From positions 1 to 64,000 of the forward strand of contig NZ_CAAF010000027.1 of NCBI RefSeq assembly GCF_000359125.1: 64,000 nucleotides of DNA, read 5' to 3'. The position numbers and the translations under genes were made by a program. The notes beneath the pieces were generated by a model. The model saw only the letters and a program-made list of their open reading frames with translations, was not told the origin of the DNA and ran no database searches. This stretch comes from Mesorhizobium sp. STM 4661. Lineage in GTDB: Bacteria > Pseudomonadota > Alphaproteobacteria > Rhizobiales > Rhizobiaceae. Below are positions 16,272 through 25,770 of the stretch, one piece after another (the stretch's first letter is position 1; every line of letters starts with the position of its first letter).

Positions 16272-19200
16272 ATGGTCACAAAAATATTAGGCGGACGTTA
16301 CGTCCTCAAAAGGAAGCTGCTGCCGGGTAGTGTCGAGCGGGGCGAGCCCGAGTTATGGCAAGCACAGGACGCCGGTGACGTGTACTATGTCAAATTGTGG
16401 CCTCGTCGCAGCGGCGACGAAATGGACATCCGGGCCTTGTGGAATCGAGAGGTTAGAGGCCTCAGGCGGCTTCAAAGCTATCCTGGAGCCAGCCAGAGGT
16501 TCATGACCCTCCAAGATCTCGGCATCACTGACGATTATTTTTTTATCGCGCTGGAAGGCGGGCGACGCGGAATCCTATCGGAATTGCTTGAGCGAAGGCA
16601 GAACGTCCACTGGCTGCTTAACTTGACAGTGGCATCGAGGAGACGACCGCTGTGGGAGGGGCTTTTACGCATATCCGAAGCCTTACGCCTTTTACATGAC
16701 GGCGGCACGATCCACCGGACGCTTTCCTCGGCTTCAATTTTCGTTGGCCCTGACGGCAGCAACGACTTTCGATTGAGTGGTTTCGAATGGTCGCTGCGAA
16801 TTGCAGGTAACGACGGTGCTTCAGCAAATCCGGCCAAGCAACGCGTCGCGAGGCCACCGGAACTTGAGCGCGGTCCTGGTGAGTTCTCGACAGCCACCGA
16901 TTGGTTCGACTTCGGACTACTAGCTGCAGAGATGTTTGGTGCGCCGGTCAGAACTGTAAGAAAACTCAGTGCGCTCAAAAAAGCGATTACCGATCTCCCA
17001 ACTCTGCGAGAGCGAGAAAAGACGCTTCTCCTGTCGTTACTTGAGGAAGAAGCAGATCGCCGTTTGGTGGATGGTGAGTCCGTGGAGCGGGCCATCCGCG
17101 ATATTGTTGTCGGCCTAGAAGCTGTTGCATCCGCGTCCAGCAATCCAATTGTTGTTGCGGTGCGCTTAGGACCCCTTACGGACCTGTCTCGCGCCATAGA
17201 GCGTATCGCGGGAGACCAGGCCCGCGCCGACGCCGTCGAGAATCAAAGAAAATGGATCGAAAATGACTTACGGGGTGATATCCGCGTGATCGCTCGGAGC
17301 TACCCGAGGCGTCGATTTATCCTGAAAGGCTCGAAGCTTGAGTATCGAGTATCTCAGTGGGATTTGCCTCAGGGGGGCGCAACTTGGGATGTAGGATATT
17401 GCGATTCAGTTGAAGAATATCCGAAGTCTTTCCAAGGGGACGACATTCTTAACACTGGTGAACGAAAATTACAGATTCGTCTATACCCCCACGTACGCAA
17501 CAACATTAACTCGATCCGGGACAAAAGTCTTCCTTGGGATAAGGCATTTCCGCCTAGGGTGGTTGACGCAACCGTAGAACCACACCTTCAAGATGTCCAC
17601 GATTTCTTCAGGGTCACCCAGCAGATAGACACTCTTTTGATTGCTGCTCAGATTTGCCCCGTTCGAGTGATAGAAGTCGATACGATGGGGGGCATCACCT
17701 ATATCTCGGTGACCCCCGTCAAGGAAGTCGAACGTAATGAGCTGTGTACGTTCCTCAAGCTTTCGCCGCCTGCCGATCAAGTTGCAGACTGGTTTGGCTT
17801 GGGTGCGGAAGAAATTTCAGATGATGACGAACAAGAGCCGAGCAGAGATACCTACTATCTTCTTGATAGAAGGACGATCTCGCGTGACCCGCAGGGGGCC
17901 GTTCAATGGTCATTTGACCGCAGAGAGATGAATTCTGGAGGCCCCCGCTACCATTTTGTTACGGAGCAAGGCGCCGTAACACGTGCTGGTGCAACACTCT
18001 ACTTGGCTCGGAACTTCGGTGGAACCATTGCGCAGATTCGGAGGCGTCACAAAGCCATTGAAGATTTGCGCCAGCACACTTCGTTGTTGCGACTAATCGC
18101 GGACCCCTACATTGCGAGCAGGCGCGGGTTAGACCGGGCACCGGCAGGAAGAGCAGCAATCGATCTTGACGAATCGAAAAGAAAAACAATCGAGCAACTT
18201 TGGCAGGTTTATCCATCCTTTGCAGTCCAAGGGCCGCCGGGGACTGGCAAGACAACTCTAATCCAAGCGTTCTCTGATCGCCTGCTTACTGACGACCCAA
18301 CGGCGCAGGTTCTTCTTACGGCCCATTCTCATCACACCGTTGACGATGTGCTCCAGAAGACTTCAAAGCTTTTCAATGAGCTGCCCCCAAACAGTCGCCC
18401 AATCCTTCTCAGGCTGGGCGCCCGGCAAGGGTCTGATTTCGATATTGATGCCACGACCAACGTCATTTTGGATTCCCTCGCGGCTAGTGAAATGGCGCAG
18501 GCCGCGCCAGGGTTTCTTAAGGAGAAGCTGGCGGAGGCCATATCGTCTCCGGATGAACACATGAGCCCAAGCGTTGAACGGAAGGCAATGCAACTGCTCA
18601 TCCAAGATGCGGCGAATCTAACGTTTGCCACGTCCAACGCGCCTGACTTAGCCGAGCTTTCCAACAGGGGGCGGCGGTTTGATTGGTCTGTAATTGAAGA
18701 AGCGGGCAAGGCGCATGGCTTCGATATGGCGGCGGCGTTGCAGGCAAGCCATCGCATTTTGCTGATTGGAGATCACCATCAGCTCCCTCCCTACAACGCA
18801 GAGACATTTGAGGACCTCTTAGGGGAACCTCTTCGAGTACAAAAGGCTGTGCAATTGGGTGCTCAGTTCGCTCCCGGACTGGTTGACCCCGCTCTCGTCG
18901 ATGAGGATCCTAGCAAAGATAGCTTTGCCGACCGCTGCACCAAGTGGAGATCAATGGTTCGCTTTTTCGGCCGCTTCTTCGAGCAAAGCATGGGAGAAGG
19001 CATAGGATTAGACGGGCCAGCCTCCACGCTGACCGATCAGCACAGGATGCATCCAGACATCGCGGACTTGGTGGGCCGAATATTTTATCCAGATGACAGC
19101 GGCACTCTCCTGAAAACTCCTGACGAGGCGAAGGTGAAATTTGAAGGCCTACCTCCATACGACATAACCGGCTCTTCTTGGATGCCGGAGGCGCGGATAA

Positions 19201-19772
19201 TTTGGCGTGACGTTCCATGGATACAGAAGGAAAAGTTTTCAGTCGGCGAGCAAACGGGACTTTTTGTTTCGGACAGCGAAGCCGAAGCGGTTGTTGACAC
19301 TCTTCAACAGTTTCGGCCGCGCGGAAGCCAAAAGTGTCACATCCAGATTTTGTCGCCATACAACGATCAGTTGAAGCTTATCCGAAAAAAGATCGAGGCT
19401 GCGAGGGGGGCTGGGACACTTGACTGGATGTTCCAATCGCCTTTCGATCTTACGGTCGACAAACGGCTTGGTGCGACGGTTGATGAATTCCAAGGAAGTG
19501 AGGCTGATATTGTCATAGTAAGTCTCGTGCGGAACAATGCGTTGGTTCCGTGGAAGAGCCTTGGGTTTCTTAAGCAAGAGACGAGAATGAACGTTTTGCT
19601 TAGTAGGGCAAAACAGAAGCTTGTAATTGTAGGAAGCTGGGATTTTTTTTCGAGCAGATGCAACGATTTCACCCCAGAAGAGGCTGATTACGCCTACATC
19701 GGACGAATGATGGCGTTCATGGAGAGAGCGCAGGTAAATAGAACGTTGGTTCGGACAGGAGGCCACTCGTGA
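16272..19772 (+). CDS. mkoA: Kinase-like / SF1 helicase fusion, Mokosh MkoA-like
   Basis: 1166-residue fusion. Residues 1-280 form a protein-kinase-like domain: K41 in YYVKLW matches the ATP lysine, but the catalytic loop is HRT (148-150, not HRD) and DFG is replaced by SGF (169-171), so it looks like a pseudokinase. A middle region follows. From about 640 comes a UPF1/DNA2-like superfamily 1 helicase: GPPGTGKTT (654-662), Walker B VIEEA (807-811, a D-to-E variant), GDHHQLPP (833-840), DQHRMHPDI, VDEFQGSEAD and MNVLLSRAK. A kinase-like domain plus SF1 helicase next to a PLD nuclease is the layout of type I Mokosh anti-phage systems. It overlaps the PLD gene by 4 bp (GTGA). Confidence 0.85.
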   Translation: MVTKILGGRYVLKRKLLPGSVERGEPELWQAQDAGDVYYVKLWPRRSGDEMDIRALWNREVRGLRRLQSYPGASQRFMTLQDLGITDDYFFIALEGGRRGILSELLERRQNVHWLLNLTVASRRRPLWEGLLRISEALRLLHDGGTIHRTLSSASIFVGPDGSNDFRLSGFEWSLRIAGNDGASANPAKQRVARPPELERGPGEFSTATDWFDFGLLAAEMFGAPVRTVRKLSALKKAITDLPTLREREKTLLLSLLEEEADRRLVDGESVERAIRDIVVGLEAVASASSNPIVVAVRLGPLTDLSRAIERIAGDQARADAVENQRKWIENDLRGDIRVIARSYPRRRFILKGSKLEYRVSQWDLPQGGATWDVGYCDSVEEYPKSFQGDDILNTGERKLQIRLYPHVRNNINSIRDKSLPWDKAFPPRVVDATVEPHLQDVHDFFRVTQQIDTLLIAAQICPVRVIEVDTMGGITYISVTPVKEVERNELCTFLKLSPPADQVADWFGLGAEEISDDDEQEPSRDTYYLLDRRTISRDPQGAVQWSFDRREMNSGGPRYHFVTEQGAVTRAGATLYLARNFGGTIAQIRRRHKAIEDLRQHTSLLRLIADPYIASRRGLDRAPAGRAAIDLDESKRKTIEQLWQVYPSFAVQGPPGTGKTTLIQAFSDRLLTDDPTAQVLLTAHSHHTVDDVLQKTSKLFNELPPNSRPILLRLGARQGSDFDIDATTNVILDSLAASEMAQAAPGFLKEKLAEAISSPDEHMSPSVERKAMQLLIQDAANLTFATSNAPDLAELSNRGRRFDWSVIEEAGKAHGFDMAAALQASHRILLIGDHHQLPPYNAETFEDLLGEPLRVQKAVQLGAQFAPGLVDPALVDEDPSKDSFADRCTKWRSMVRFFGRFFEQSMGEGIGLDGPASTLTDQHRMHPDIADLVGRIFYPDDSGTLLKTPDEAKVKFEGLPPYDITGSSWMPEARIIWRDVPWIQKEKFSVGEQTGLFVSDSEAEAVVDTLQQFRPRGSQKCHIQILSPYNDQLKLIRKKIEAARGAGTLDWMFQSPFDLTVDKRLGATVDEFQGSEADIVIVSLVRNNALVPWKSLGFLKQETRMNVLLSRAKQKLVIVGSWDFFSSRCNDFTPEEADYAYIGRMMAFMERAQVNRTLVRTGGHS

Positions 19773-21496
19773 CCTCGCTCTACGTTCCAGTCTTCCGCGT
19801 TGCGGTGAACTATGTGGTGAATTTTGGCCGGCGGTGGAGTGTTCTTGAGCAGATGTTGCTGCTCGAATTGGCTTCTGGGCGACACTCTGTGCGTGAGTTA
19901 GCCCGAAAATCTCTGGTTCCGGACCGTCTTGTCGTGGAGGGCTTGATCAATCTAATGCGGGTGGGTTGGATTGAAGTTCGATCCACATCAGCAGGGAATT
20001 TTTTCACGGCTACCACAGCCGGCAAAAGACGGGCCGCCGACGAAAGTCTGCCTTCCCAGCTACAGCGCGGCGGGCGTTGGATATCGCTATGTTTTGATCG
20101 ATTGTCGGGAAGCTGGCTTAGAGCAGACGATCTTGATCTGGTGTATGAAAAAGACCTGCCGGAGAACGCAAACCTCCTTGAGCCGATTGAACAAAATTAC
20201 GATCCGAACGACGCGACCATTCGCGATCTTCTATATTTAGGCGTTGACGAGGATCTGGAGGACGAAGAGCCGAAGTTACGGACACCGTCCAGGCCCTACG
20301 CTCGGATTTATCTTGACATGGGGGAGCTCACAGGTCTCCCCGACTACGCCCCTATGCGTCTCAGGGAAAAGCTACGCGCACAACTCATTAAACTTGGGGC
20401 CGTCCCAACGAAGCGGGCCGCCAAGATCAGCACCGGCATGGGCGAGGGGGTCGGGCGTGCGTCCTTGGATTCAAGTAACTTTATCGTTGGTGGGGAGGAA
20501 CACTTTGAATTTATTCAGAGTGCTCTGAGATCTACAAAATCATACATTGCGTTCCACTCTTGCTTCGTTCATCCAGAGACAGTCAAAAGACTTCTGCCAT
20601 CACTTTCAGAGGCGGCTAGGCGCGGCGTAAAAGTTGATCTGTTGTGGGGATTGCGCGTAGACGCTGAAGACCCGAAGCCTGCTGCCCCCATCGGGGAAGT
20701 GCAACAGTTGCTTGCAATGCTGCCCCAATCTGCAAACCAACGTATACAGCTATCTCCAAATTCATCAGGTTCTCACGCCAAGATCATCATCTTTGACGAC
20801 AAAGATCTCGGCTGGACTACCGTCGTGGGGTCCTGCAACTATTTGTCTTCATGGTACAGCGCCAAGGACGTGTCGCTTCGGACCACCTCGCGAGTAGTTG
20901 GGCGCGAGGTGGTGGGTCAACTCATCAGCGCCCAGGTTCCCTCAGCGGGGAGTTGGCCCGCTGTAGCTAGAAGACTGCGCAGTGTTTGGCAGGCAATTCG
21001 CAGTTTCGATCCGCAAACAGAGGCAGGCGAGTACTCTATTGAACTCTTGGTTGACGAGGACCATTACGCGTGCATTACGCGAGCGCGGGATGAGGCCAAG
21101 TCCCGAATATTGATTGGGTGTGATCTCTTCGGCTTGGCAGCCGAAACCTCGGTGGTGGTTCCGATGGAGGTTGCGGCTCGAGACGGTTGCCGAGTAGAAC
21201 TCATGTACAATCGGCCCAGCAAGACTATGACAGAGCAGGGCCGGGCACCCAGTGTGAACGAACTTGCCGCACGCGGCTTGGAATTGCACCGCGATCCGTC
21301 ACTGCACGGCAAGTTCCTTATCGTTGATAACGACACCGTGGCGGTGACGAGCTTCAACTGGCTCTCCACTTCGGTTTCCGGCGCCCGATCGCGCGGCGCC
21401 GAGCTTGGTTTGCACGTACGAGGGCCGGGGGTTGGCTCGTGGTTGGCAGAGAAGTTGACTGCTGAGCAAAGCGCCGGATCAGAACGGGCTCCCTAA
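19769..21496 (+). CDS. mkoB: Phospholipase-D-family nuclease, Mokosh MkoB-like
   Basis: 575-residue protein. Residues 1-95 look like a winged-helix domain (SVLEQMLLLELASGRHSVRE, LVVEGLINLMRVGWIEV). Two HxKxxxxD phosphodiesterase motifs follow: H336-K338-D343 in SHAKIIIFDD with GSCNY after it, and H513-K515-D520 in LHGKFLIVD with SFNW after it. Two complete motifs mean a single chain can form one active site. PLD nucleases paired with SF1 helicases occur in DISARM and Mokosh; the kinase-like fusion upstream points to Mokosh type I. The GTG start overlaps the helicase stop, so the two are coupled. Expected role: cutting phage nucleic acid sensed or unwound by the helicase (inference). Confidence 0.85.
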   Translation: MTSLYVPVFRVAVNYVVNFGRRWSVLEQMLLLELASGRHSVRELARKSLVPDRLVVEGLINLMRVGWIEVRSTSAGNFFTATTAGKRRAADESLPSQLQRGGRWISLCFDRLSGSWLRADDLDLVYEKDLPENANLLEPIEQNYDPNDATIRDLLYLGVDEDLEDEEPKLRTPSRPYARIYLDMGELTGLPDYAPMRLREKLRAQLIKLGAVPTKRAAKISTGMGEGVGRASLDSSNFIVGGEEHFEFIQSALRSTKSYIAFHSCFVHPETVKRLLPSLSEAARRGVKVDLLWGLRVDAEDPKPAAPIGEVQQLLAMLPQSANQRIQLSPNSSGSHAKIIIFDDKDLGWTTVVGSCNYLSSWYSAKDVSLRTTSRVVGREVVGQLISAQVPSAGSWPAVARRLRSVWQAIRSFDPQTEAGEYSIELLVDEDHYACITRARDEAKSRILIGCDLFGLAAETSVVVPMEVAARDGCRVELMYNRPSKTMTEQGRAPSVNELAARGLELHRDPSLHGKFLIVDNDTVAVTSFNWLSTSVSGARSRGAELGLHVRGPGVGSWLAEKLTAEQSAGSERAP

Positions 21497-21689
21497 ACAA
21501 TTCGGGATCCCACTTCGTGGCACGGTCTATATGCAGACGCGCGGTGCCGTCAATGCGCTCGGGTTTGACCCGGAGGCAGATCGAAGTGGGGCCGAATGGT
21601 TCAAGCGTTCAGCGGGTGGCGGAGAGGTGGTTGCGGGGGCGCGCTGCAGACCCAAAGACCGGCCATCCCGTGGACATTGCTCCCGAGGA

Positions 21690-21990
21690 AGCGGAATCCG
21701 CGTACGGGCTTTGGCGCATCTGGCGCCCTGCAGTAGTTGCGGCGCCGACGGCACGCGCGACCACAAGGCTCGTCCGGGACGATTTCGGCTTGTGCCCACA
21801 GGTGCGCCACCGCGTCGGCCTTATAGATCGAGTTCCAATGGACGATCGCCGCGCTGAGGAGGTTTCAAGCCCGACGCCCGGTATTGCTGGGCCTCATGCC
21901 GCCAGCGTCTCGAACAACTGCGCGGCGGTCGACTCGACCTGCTGCGCGAGCAACTTCACCCTGCGGTTGCTGAAGGCCAGCGCGTAACTG
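21690..21990 (-). mobile_element. Relic of a Tn3-family transposase C-terminus
   Basis: Minus-strand pieces QQYRASGL, then in another frame SAAIVHWNSIYKADAVAHLWAQ, match the end of Tn3 transposases (RASGLNL-x-x-A-I-x-x-W-N-T-x-Y). Frameshifts break it and no terminal repeat is seen. It marks a boundary between the defence genes and the P450 region. The remaining 21497-22047 sequence holds no gene I recognise. Confidence 0.55.
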
Positions 21991-22047
21991 GGCATGCTCG
22001 CCCCCCTCGCGCGAGCGAGCCGAGATCCGGGGTGAATGCCGCACTCG

Positions 22048-23313
22048 CTAAGCGATGGAAGGGCGGAAGCTGACCGGCAGGCGCTGCGGGCAGCGAATGA
22101 CGTAAGAAGGCATGTAGACGACGTCCTCCGCGGCGATGGTCAGCGCCAGATCCTCCAGTCGCCCGAACAGCGCGGGGAAGGCGCAGCGCAATTCCAGGCG
22201 CGCCAGCGCAGCGCCCAGGCAGGCATGCGGCCCCTCGCCGAACGACAGGTGCGGGTTGTGCCGCCGGGTGACATCGAACCTGTGGGCGCCGGGACCGAAG
22301 GCCTTTTCGTCCCGGTTCGCCGCATGGAACGCCATCAGGACGGCATCGCCGCGGCGGACCATGCATCCGTCGATCTCCACGTCCTGGGTGGCATAGCGGA
22401 ACGGCAGATTGGCCGCTGAGCTGCCCCAGCGCAGGATCTCCTCGATCGCCTGTGACCACGGAACTTGGCCGCTGCGCACCAGGTGCAGTTGCTGCGGATG
22501 CGTCAGCAATGCCAGCACGCCATTGCCGATGACGCCGGCGGTGGTCACGAAGCCCGCAGAGAGCACCATGAACAGCATGTCGATGAGCTCGGTGTCGGAA
22601 ACGAGCTCGCCTTTGTCACGCGCGACGATCAGGGCCGAAGCCAGATCATCGCCGAGCTGGCCCCGCTTGAGCGCGATCAGGCGACGGAAGAACTCCGGGA
22701 TGCGCTGCCGCGTCTGTCGCACCTCTTCGGCTGTGGCGGAGGTGTTGGCCAGGCTGTAGGTGAGCGCGACGATCTCTTCGCGCTGTTCGTCCGGCAAACC
22801 GAACAGTTCGGCGATCACGTTGGTGGGCAGCGGAGCGGCGAACTCGCACATCAGATCGGCACTGCCGCCGCGCTGCGCCATCTCGGCCAGGAGTCGATCG
22901 ACGCATTGTTCGACCCGTGGCGCCAGCAAGGCGATACGACTGGGCGCGAAGCTGCTGGACAGCAGGCCGCGCAAGCGCCGGTGATCGGCGCCGTGCGCCG
23001 TGGTCATATTGTCCACTTTGCATATCCCGATCAGCGGATGATCCTCGGGAATCTCGCCGTCCTGCAGCGCCCGCCACTGTCGCCAGTCCTTGTTGAAACG
23101 CTGGTCGGAAAGCATCTGCCTGAGCGTCTGGTGACGGGCTGCCGCCCAGGTCACCACATCGCCTGGCAGCGACACTCGCGCCATCCCCCCCTGCCGCAGA
23201 ATCGCAGAAGAAAGACGATCAAGTTGCGTGGGAGCGGCCGGCACACCGATCAGTCGCAATGATCGTTTTCTACGCGCATGCCAACAACTCCTTAAGAACC
23301 ATCGCGGGTCCAC
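22048..23313 (-). CDS. Cytochrome P450 monooxygenase
   Basis: Soluble bacterial-type P450 of up to 421 residues. Seen: the I-helix oxygen-binding motif AGFVTTAGV, the ExxR motif in EEILRW, and the heme-binding loop FGEGPHACLG with Cys near residue 365. No membrane anchor. The substrate is unknown; the pattern recalls actinomycete-like hydroxylases rather than the rhizobial gibberellin-operon P450s, and no ferredoxin, reductase or terpene genes lie nearby, so it must use electron carriers encoded elsewhere. The GTG at 23313 is the longest start; a GTG near 23250 is equally possible. High GC sets it apart from the defence genes upstream. Confidence 0.88.
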   Translation of the reverse strand: MDPRWFLRSCWHARRKRSLRLIGVPAAPTQLDRLSSAILRQGGMARVSLPGDVVTWAAARHQTLRQMLSDQRFNKDWRQWRALQDGEIPEDHPLIGICKVDNMTTAHGADHRRLRGLLSSSFAPSRIALLAPRVEQCVDRLLAEMAQRGGSADLMCEFAAPLPTNVIAELFGLPDEQREEIVALTYSLANTSATAEEVRQTRQRIPEFFRRLIALKRGQLGDDLASALIVARDKGELVSDTELIDMLFMVLSAGFVTTAGVIGNGVLALLTHPQQLHLVRSGQVPWSQAIEEILRWGSSAANLPFRYATQDVEIDGCMVRRGDAVLMAFHAANRDEKAFGPGAHRFDVTRRHNPHLSFGEGPHACLGAALARLELRCAFPALFGRLEDLALTIAAEDVVYMPSYVIRCPQRLPVSFRPSIA

Positions 23314-23375
23314 TTCTCGGCACGGATGATCCGCGCGCGGACTTCGAAAAGTGCCCCCCCCAGTGTGTTTCGTCC

Positions 23376-24068
23376 TCAGAAGCGGTAGGTGAGACCTGCG
23401 CCTATCAACCAGGGATCGAGCTTGGCCTTGCCCGTGAGCTTGGCGCCGGCGACAGTGACGTCGAAGTCGGGCTTGAGGAAAAGCTTCTTCACGTCGAAGT
23501 TGACGCCCCAGTGCTCGTCCACCATGTAGTCGAATCCGACCTGCAGCGCGCCGCCGAATGTGTTCTTGACCTTGAGATCATCGGCGCTGCCGGCTTGCTG
23601 ATGATAGAAGATCGTATAGTTCACGCCGGCGCCGAGATAGGGTTTGAAGGCGTCGAAATCGGTAAAATGATACTGCAATGTCACCGTTGGCGGCAGCAGC
23701 CAAACCTTGCCGACCTTGCCAAGCCCGCCGATCGCACCTTGGCCGTCGATGTTGGCATAGGTGGTGCCGAGTATGAGTTCGGCGGCGATGTTGTCCGTGA
23801 AGAAGTACGAAATATCGAGTTCCGGCGTCACGGTGTTCGAATAGGAAAGACCAGAGCCGGGTACCGCATTGACGTAGCCCGAATCCTCGGTAATCACCCC
23901 CAACGCCCTCAGGCGGATCTGCCAGGGGCTTGGCGCTTCCGCGACCCGGGCTTCTGCCTGCGGGACGCTCGCGGCTTGATGAACATCTGCCGCGCTGGCC
24001 TGTCCCGCAACGATGAGGACGACAGCCGCTGTCATTGCCCGCGCCACGCCAATTCGCGCTCTCGCCAT
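23376..24068 (-). CDS. ompW: OmpW-family outer-membrane protein
   Basis: 230-residue protein with a signal peptide (MTAAVVLIVAGQASA, cleavage about residue 26) followed by an eight-strand beta-barrel of the OmpW/AlkL family. Seen: WQIRLRALGVITEDSG, ELDISYFFTDNIAAELILG, YHFTDFDAFKPYLGAGVNYT and a C-terminal phenylalanine in GAGLTYRF. OmpW proteins let small hydrophobic compounds cross the outer membrane. It is directly upstream, in transcription order, of the P450 gene (62-bp gap, same strand), so a shared role in taking up and oxidising a hydrophobic compound is possible. A TCAATC-GA-GATTGA dyad at 24129-24142 lies upstream. Confidence 0.9.
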   Translation of the reverse strand: MARARIGVARAMTAAVVLIVAGQASAADVHQAASVPQAEARVAEAPSPWQIRLRALGVITEDSGYVNAVPGSGLSYSNTVTPELDISYFFTDNIAAELILGTTYANIDGQGAIGGLGKVGKVWLLPPTVTLQYHFTDFDAFKPYLGAGVNYTIFYHQQAGSADDLKVKNTFGGALQVGFDYMVDEHWGVNFDVKKLFLKPDFDVTVAGAKLTGKAKLDPWLIGAGLTYRF

Positions 24069-24128
24069 ACTTTTCTCTCCTTGATCTTCAGAAGCGACGC
24101 ACTGCGCCTTGATTGAATCCTGCTCGCA

Positions 24129-24142
24129 TCAATCGAGATTGA
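24129..24142. promoter_or_regulatory. Dyad upstream of ompW
   Basis: TCAATC and GATTGA are perfect 6-bp arms around GA, about 60 bp upstream of the ompW start. Nearby TTGAT and ATCAA half sites recall FNR/FixK sites, but the spacing is not canonical. Its role is a guess. Confidence 0.35.
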
Positions 24143-24299
24143 CGGAGCGCTCATGCGGGATAGGCCCCGCATGAGTCGTGCCAAATGAGAAAATCGTTGG
24201 AGAACAATGCGGTCACTTCGATAGCGCTGTGTCTCATGTCCGACTTCGTCGAAGATCCGACAATGAGTGCAGCCGTAGCCGCCCCTGATAGCCGTTCGT

Positions 24300-24660
24300 C
24301 AACATCGGCCGGCAGTTCGTTGACACGCTCGTACTCGGCTTCGAGTTTTGGCGTATTCTGCGTTCAGCGCCTTGATCGTCGCCTGCTGCTCGGTCGTCAG
24401 GCCGGGGGACGTTCCAGCCAGTTCGCGCAGTCCGTGGGCGCGTCCGTAAGGCGTCTCGACCGCGACCGATATGGGCGGGAAATCCTTTGACAGCATGCGC
24501 CAGCCGCCATCCGATCGGGCCATGTAGCGGATCGCGTTCAAGACCTCGCGCAGGTCCGTCACCACGCGCCGCCCGGTCTTGGCCGCGCCCGGCAGGAACG
24601 GTTGTATCCGCGACCATTCCTCATGCGTCAGATCGGAGGGGATAGCGCTTGGTCTTCTTC
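24300..24660 (-). mobile_element. N-terminal fragment of an IS5-family transposase
   Basis: Minus-strand frame with SDLTHEEWSRIQPFLPGA and DLREVLNAIRYMARSDGGWRMLSKDFPP, the well-known start of IS5-group (IS427/IS1031-like) transposases. After the FPP motif the sequence departs from the family. No catalytic DDE part remains. Confidence 0.8.
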
Positions 24661-24931
24661 TCGATATCGGCCATCCGGCCACGCGTCGCTCGGGCCCACA
24701 TCCCAAGCTTGAAACACGATTAATCCCGCCAATTCGCTGCCGCCCTGCAGCAGGCCCCTCTCCGGGCGGCAATTAATCCTGCTTCGGTTTGAAATTCGCT
24801 ACGAGAGCACGATATCGTTGTGACGACCGACCTGGATTGATCATCAAGTGGCCGATACCGCCGTAGAATGCGACGAAAAGGCGCGTGGCCGTTCTGAACC
24901 TCCGGGCCGGCCGCCGCGCAATCGTGCGGTG

Positions 24932-25723
24932 ATGAAGCACTCCGATGTCCTTGGTGGGCTCGATTACCTGGCGGCGGACTATCACCGGCAGGATTTCTCC
25001 AAGCATATCCACAACGAGTATCTGATCGGGCTGATCGAGCGAGGTGTCCATGATGTCTGGTGCCGAGGTGAGATTTGGCACGCCGGTAGCGGCACCGTCG
25101 CGACCTTCGCGCCCGGCGAACCGCATTTCGGGGGTGCTGGTGACGATCTCGGCTGGAGCCAGAAGATCTTCTACATGCCCGAAGGCCTTGTCCGGCAAGT
25201 CCTTGAGGACAGCGGCCAAAACGAACCCGGAACGATCGACTTCAAAAGCCCGTTCCAGGAGAATGCCCCAGTTGCACACGGCCTCAGCGCGTTTTGGCGC
25301 CTGCTTGAACATGGGCATAGCTCGGCACTGGAGATCGAGGAGTATCTGATCCGTTTCCTGCCCCACGTCTTCGCAGAGGCCGGCGGATCGCGCGTTGCAG
25401 GGCCAAAATTCGTGCCGCCGAGGATCCGCGACGTATGTGACTTCATCCATGCCCACTTTGACGAAGTTCTGCAGCTCGCCGCCCTGGCCGCCCTCGCCGG
25501 ATGCTGCAAGGCGACGCTGATCGATGGCTTCAAGGCGCATTTCGGGTTGCCCCCCACCCGTTACCTGATCCAGGTCCGCATCGACGAGGCGCGACGGCTG
25601 CTGAGGCGAGGCCAGCACGTCGCCGATGTCGCCGTCGCGGTCGGGTTCGCGGACCAGAGCCACCTGACCCGGCACTTCAAGGCGGTGCTGGGGGTGACGC
25701 CGGCGCGTTACCTCTCGGTTTGA
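24932..25723 (+). CDS. AraC-family transcriptional regulator
   Basis: About 263 residues: an N-terminal cupin-like sensing domain (FSKHIHNEYLIGLIERG, TFAPGEPHFGG) and a C-terminal pair of AraC helix-turn-helices (LQLAALAALAGCCKATLIDGF, then VADVAVAVGFADQSHLTRHFK). The ATG at 24932 gives the normal AraC-binding-domain start; an upstream GTG at 24848 would add 28 residues of low-quality sequence. It lies 47 bp upstream of the threonine aldolase gene on the same strand and probably regulates it. The effector is unknown, perhaps an amino acid. Confidence 0.85.
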   Translation: MKHSDVLGGLDYLAADYHRQDFSKHIHNEYLIGLIERGVHDVWCRGEIWHAGSGTVATFAPGEPHFGGAGDDLGWSQKIFYMPEGLVRQVLEDSGQNEPGTIDFKSPFQENAPVAHGLSAFWRLLEHGHSSALEIEEYLIRFLPHVFAEAGGSRVAGPKFVPPRIRDVCDFIHAHFDEVLQLAALAALAGCCKATLIDGFKAHFGLPPTRYLIQVRIDEARRLLRRGQHVADVAVAVGFADQSHLTRHFKAVLGVTPARYLSV

Positions 25724-25770
25724 ATATCGTTCAATAAAGCGCGCGGCGAACCGTCTAGCTTGGACGCTCA

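Noticed and set aside
24129..24142. FNR/FixK box for ompW
   Set aside because: Half sites resemble TTGAT/ATCAA but the spacing is wrong; kept only as an unexplained dyad.
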